Shown here: piece after piece, positions 6,111 through 7,402 of the stretch
Position numbering within the stretch: the first letter of the stretch is position 1
Layout of the letters: the number at the start of each line of letters is the position of its first letter
NCBI GenBank assembly: GCA_030604165.1
Contig: JAUVWK010000129.1
Coordinates: 1 to 7,402, forward strand
Source of the DNA: Alphaproteobacteria bacterium
GTDB taxonomy: Bacteria; Pseudomonadota; Alphaproteobacteria; UBA828
Length of the DNA: 7,402 bases
Reading direction: 5' to 3'
The notes under the pieces: model-generated
The model's database searches: none
Told to the model about the DNA's origin: nothing
Seen by the model: only the letters and a program-made list of their open reading frames with translations
Position numbers and translations under genes: made by a program

Positions 6111-7402
6111 ATGGCGCCGCGCGCCCACCGGTCGGGTCCCGTCGCAGAGCGGCTTAGGCGCTTTCTGCGCAACGAACAGGTCATCCTGTCCGCGCTGGCG
6201 GCGTTGATCGGCACCATCTCGGCTTACGGCGCCATCGGCTTTCGCCAATTGATCGGCACGGTTCAGCTCGGCGCTTTCGGCACGGCGAGCGAGCGCCTGG
6301 TGAGCTTCGTCGAAGCGCTGCCTTGGTGGCAGGTGGTGCTGGCGCCGGCGCTCGGCGGGCTCGTCGTCGGCCTCTTCATTCACTTTTTGCAAACCGCGCG
6401 CCGACCCCACGGCGTCGCCGACGTGATCGCCGCGAGCGCCCTGCATGCCGGCCGCATGCCGCTCAAGGATGGCCTCGTCGCCGCGGCGGCAAGCGTGCTG
6501 TCGATCGGCGCCGGCGCCTCGGTGGGCCGCGAGGGGCCGGTGGTGCATCTCGGCGCCAGCTTGGCCAGCTGGCTCGCCCAGCGTCTGCGGCTTCGCCGCT
6601 CGCTCTCGCTGACCTTGCTCGGCTGCGGCGTGGCGGCGGCGGTCGCGGCCTCGTTCAACGCGCCCATCGCCGGCGCCTTCTTCGCCCTCGAAGTGGTGAT
6701 CGGCCACTATGCGCTCAGCGCCTTCGCCCCGGTGGTGATCGCCGCCGTGGTCGGCACCATCGTCGCCCGCGTGCATCTTGGCGATTTTCCCGCCTTTATC
6801 GTGGTCGAGCACAAAATCGTCTCCTTTCTCGAGGTCCCCGCCTTCATCGTCCTCGGGCTGGTCAGCGCGGCGGTCGCGATCGCCTTCATCAAGGGCATTC
6901 TCCTGACCCAGGCCGGCTGGGAGCGCACGCCCGTGCCGCGCTGGCTGCGGCCGATGATCGGCGGCCTGGCCGTGGGTGCGATCGCCCTGGTTCTGCCCGA
7001 GGTGCTCGGCGTCGGTTACGAGGCGACCGATCGCGCGCTCCAGGAAACCCTGCCGCTCTGGCTCCTGCTCGCGTTGGTCGCGGCCAAGCTGGCGGCGACC
7101 TCGATCTCGCTCGGCTCCGGCTTCGCCGGCGGCGTATTCAGCCCCTCGCTTTTTGTCGGCGCCATGGCCGGCGGCGCCTTCGGCCTGATCGTCGCCGCGC
7201 TTCTGCCCACGGTCTCGTCCCAAGGGGTCTATGCCATCGCCGGCATGGGCGCCGTGGCGGGCGCCGTGCTCGGCGCGCCGATCTCCACCATCCTGATGGT
7301 GTTCGAGCTCACCGGCGACTACGCCGTGACCATCGTGGTCATGGTCACGGTCGCGGTCGCCGCCGTGGTGACGCGCCAACTGGTCGGCGTCTCCTTCTTT
7401 CA
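6111..7402 (+). CDS. ClC-family chloride channel/transporter (partial, N-terminal 430 residues)
   Basis: This is an integral inner-membrane protein of the voltage-gated chloride channel (ClC) family, which works as a dimer with one anion pathway per subunit. The reading frame is open to the right edge and covers most of the membrane domain. ClC signatures appear in order. RPHGVADV (98-105) stands in place of the usual GSGIPEV. GREGP contains Glu141, the gating glutamate (Glu148 in E. coli ClC-ec1). FNAPIAGAFFALEVV runs up to residue 196. GGVFSP contains Phe343 (Phe357 equivalent). The position of the ClC-ec1 proton glutamate (Glu203) is Val195, as in many channel-type members, so the protein may not be a strict chloride/proton antiporter. 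The visible part ends at GVSFF, just where helix R should continue; regulatory CBS domains, if any, are outside the window. The start at 6111 has a GAGGGG site five bases upstream. Confidence 0.95.
   Translation, partial: MAPRAHRSGPVAERLRRFLRNEQVILSALAALIGTISAYGAIGFRQLIGTVQLGAFGTASERLVSFVEALPWWQVVLAPALGGLVVGLFIHFLQTARRPHGVADVIAASALHAGRMPLKDGLVAAAASVLSIGAGASVGREGPVVHLGASLASWLAQRLRLRRSLSLTLLGCGVAAAVAASFNAPIAGAFFALEVVIGHYALSAFAPVVIAAVVGTIVARVHLGDFPAFIVVEHKIVSFLEVPAFIVLGLVSAAVAIAFIKGILLTQAGWERTPVPRWLRPMIGGLAVGAIALVLPEVLGVGYEATDRALQETLPLWLLLALVAAKLAATSISLGSGFAGGVFSPSLFVGAMAGGAFGLIVAALLPTVSSQGVYAIAGMGAVAGAVLGAPISTILMVFELTGDYAVTIVVMVTVAVAAVVTRQLVGVSFF

Noticed and set aside
5432..6217. 261-residue open frame on the minus strand
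   Set aside because: It is antisense to the pentapeptide-repeat gene; its apparent five-residue periodicity is the mirror of the real repeats.
6045..7379. 444-residue open frame on the minus strand
   Set aside because: It lies fully antisense to the ClC gene, and its product is an artefactual Arg/Asp/Gly/His-rich string with no family features. The plus-strand frame shows all ClC motifs.
1..7402. Search for a defence system, phage genes, toxin-antitoxin pair, CRISPR, insertion sequence or tRNA
   Set aside because: No transposase, integrase, nuclease, repeat-spacer array, terminal inverted repeats or tRNA-like fold was seen. The RHH protein lacks an adjacent toxin-like partner, since its neighbours are fumC and the convergent AsmA-family gene.

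Overview
This 7.4 kb window is GC-rich and densely coded. It looks like ordinary chromosome from an alphaproteobacterium, probably close to Rhodospirillales or Rhizobiales. The reasons are the small RHH_4-type ribbon-helix-helix protein directly behind fumC, a DUF4169-like small protein, a very long AsmA-family protein, and a carnitine-pathway-type thioesterase. The assignment rests on gene families and base composition only; there is no rRNA or other phylogenetic marker.

Layout from left to right: the 3' third of fumC (class II fumarate hydratase, +) is followed after 11 bp by a 76-aa ribbon-helix-helix protein (+), probably in the same transcript. That pair converges, with 6 bp between stop codons, on a 1269-aa AsmA-family inner-membrane/periplasmic protein on the minus strand (744-4553), which fills half the window. 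A 211-bp divergent intergenic region follows. It holds a nearly perfect 15-bp tandem repeat and a possible sigma70-like promoter. Rightward from there come a DUF4169-like small ORF, a hotdog-fold acyl-CoA thioesterase that overlaps it in another frame, an exported pentapeptide-repeat protein with 22 pentads in register, and a ClC-family chloride channel/transporter that runs off the right edge.

The genes do not form one obvious pathway. FumC is a TCA-cycle enzyme. AsmA-like proteins are bridge-like or envelope proteins linked to lipid and outer-membrane homeostasis. The thioesterase probably acts on a short or quaternary-amine acyl-CoA. The pentapeptide protein is predicted to be exported, and the ClC moves anions across the inner membrane. 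The right-hand four are co-directional with short gaps and could be one transcript.

I found no mobile element, CRISPR array, RNA gene or defence system, and I do not see a clearly new multi-gene system. The points most worth checking are local: the crowded start region of the thioesterase, where a strong Shine-Dalgarno and ATG sit in the wrong frame; the atypical C-terminus of the DUF4169-like ORF; the 15-bp tandem repeat upstream of it; and the ClC, which lacks the usual proton-pathway glutamate.
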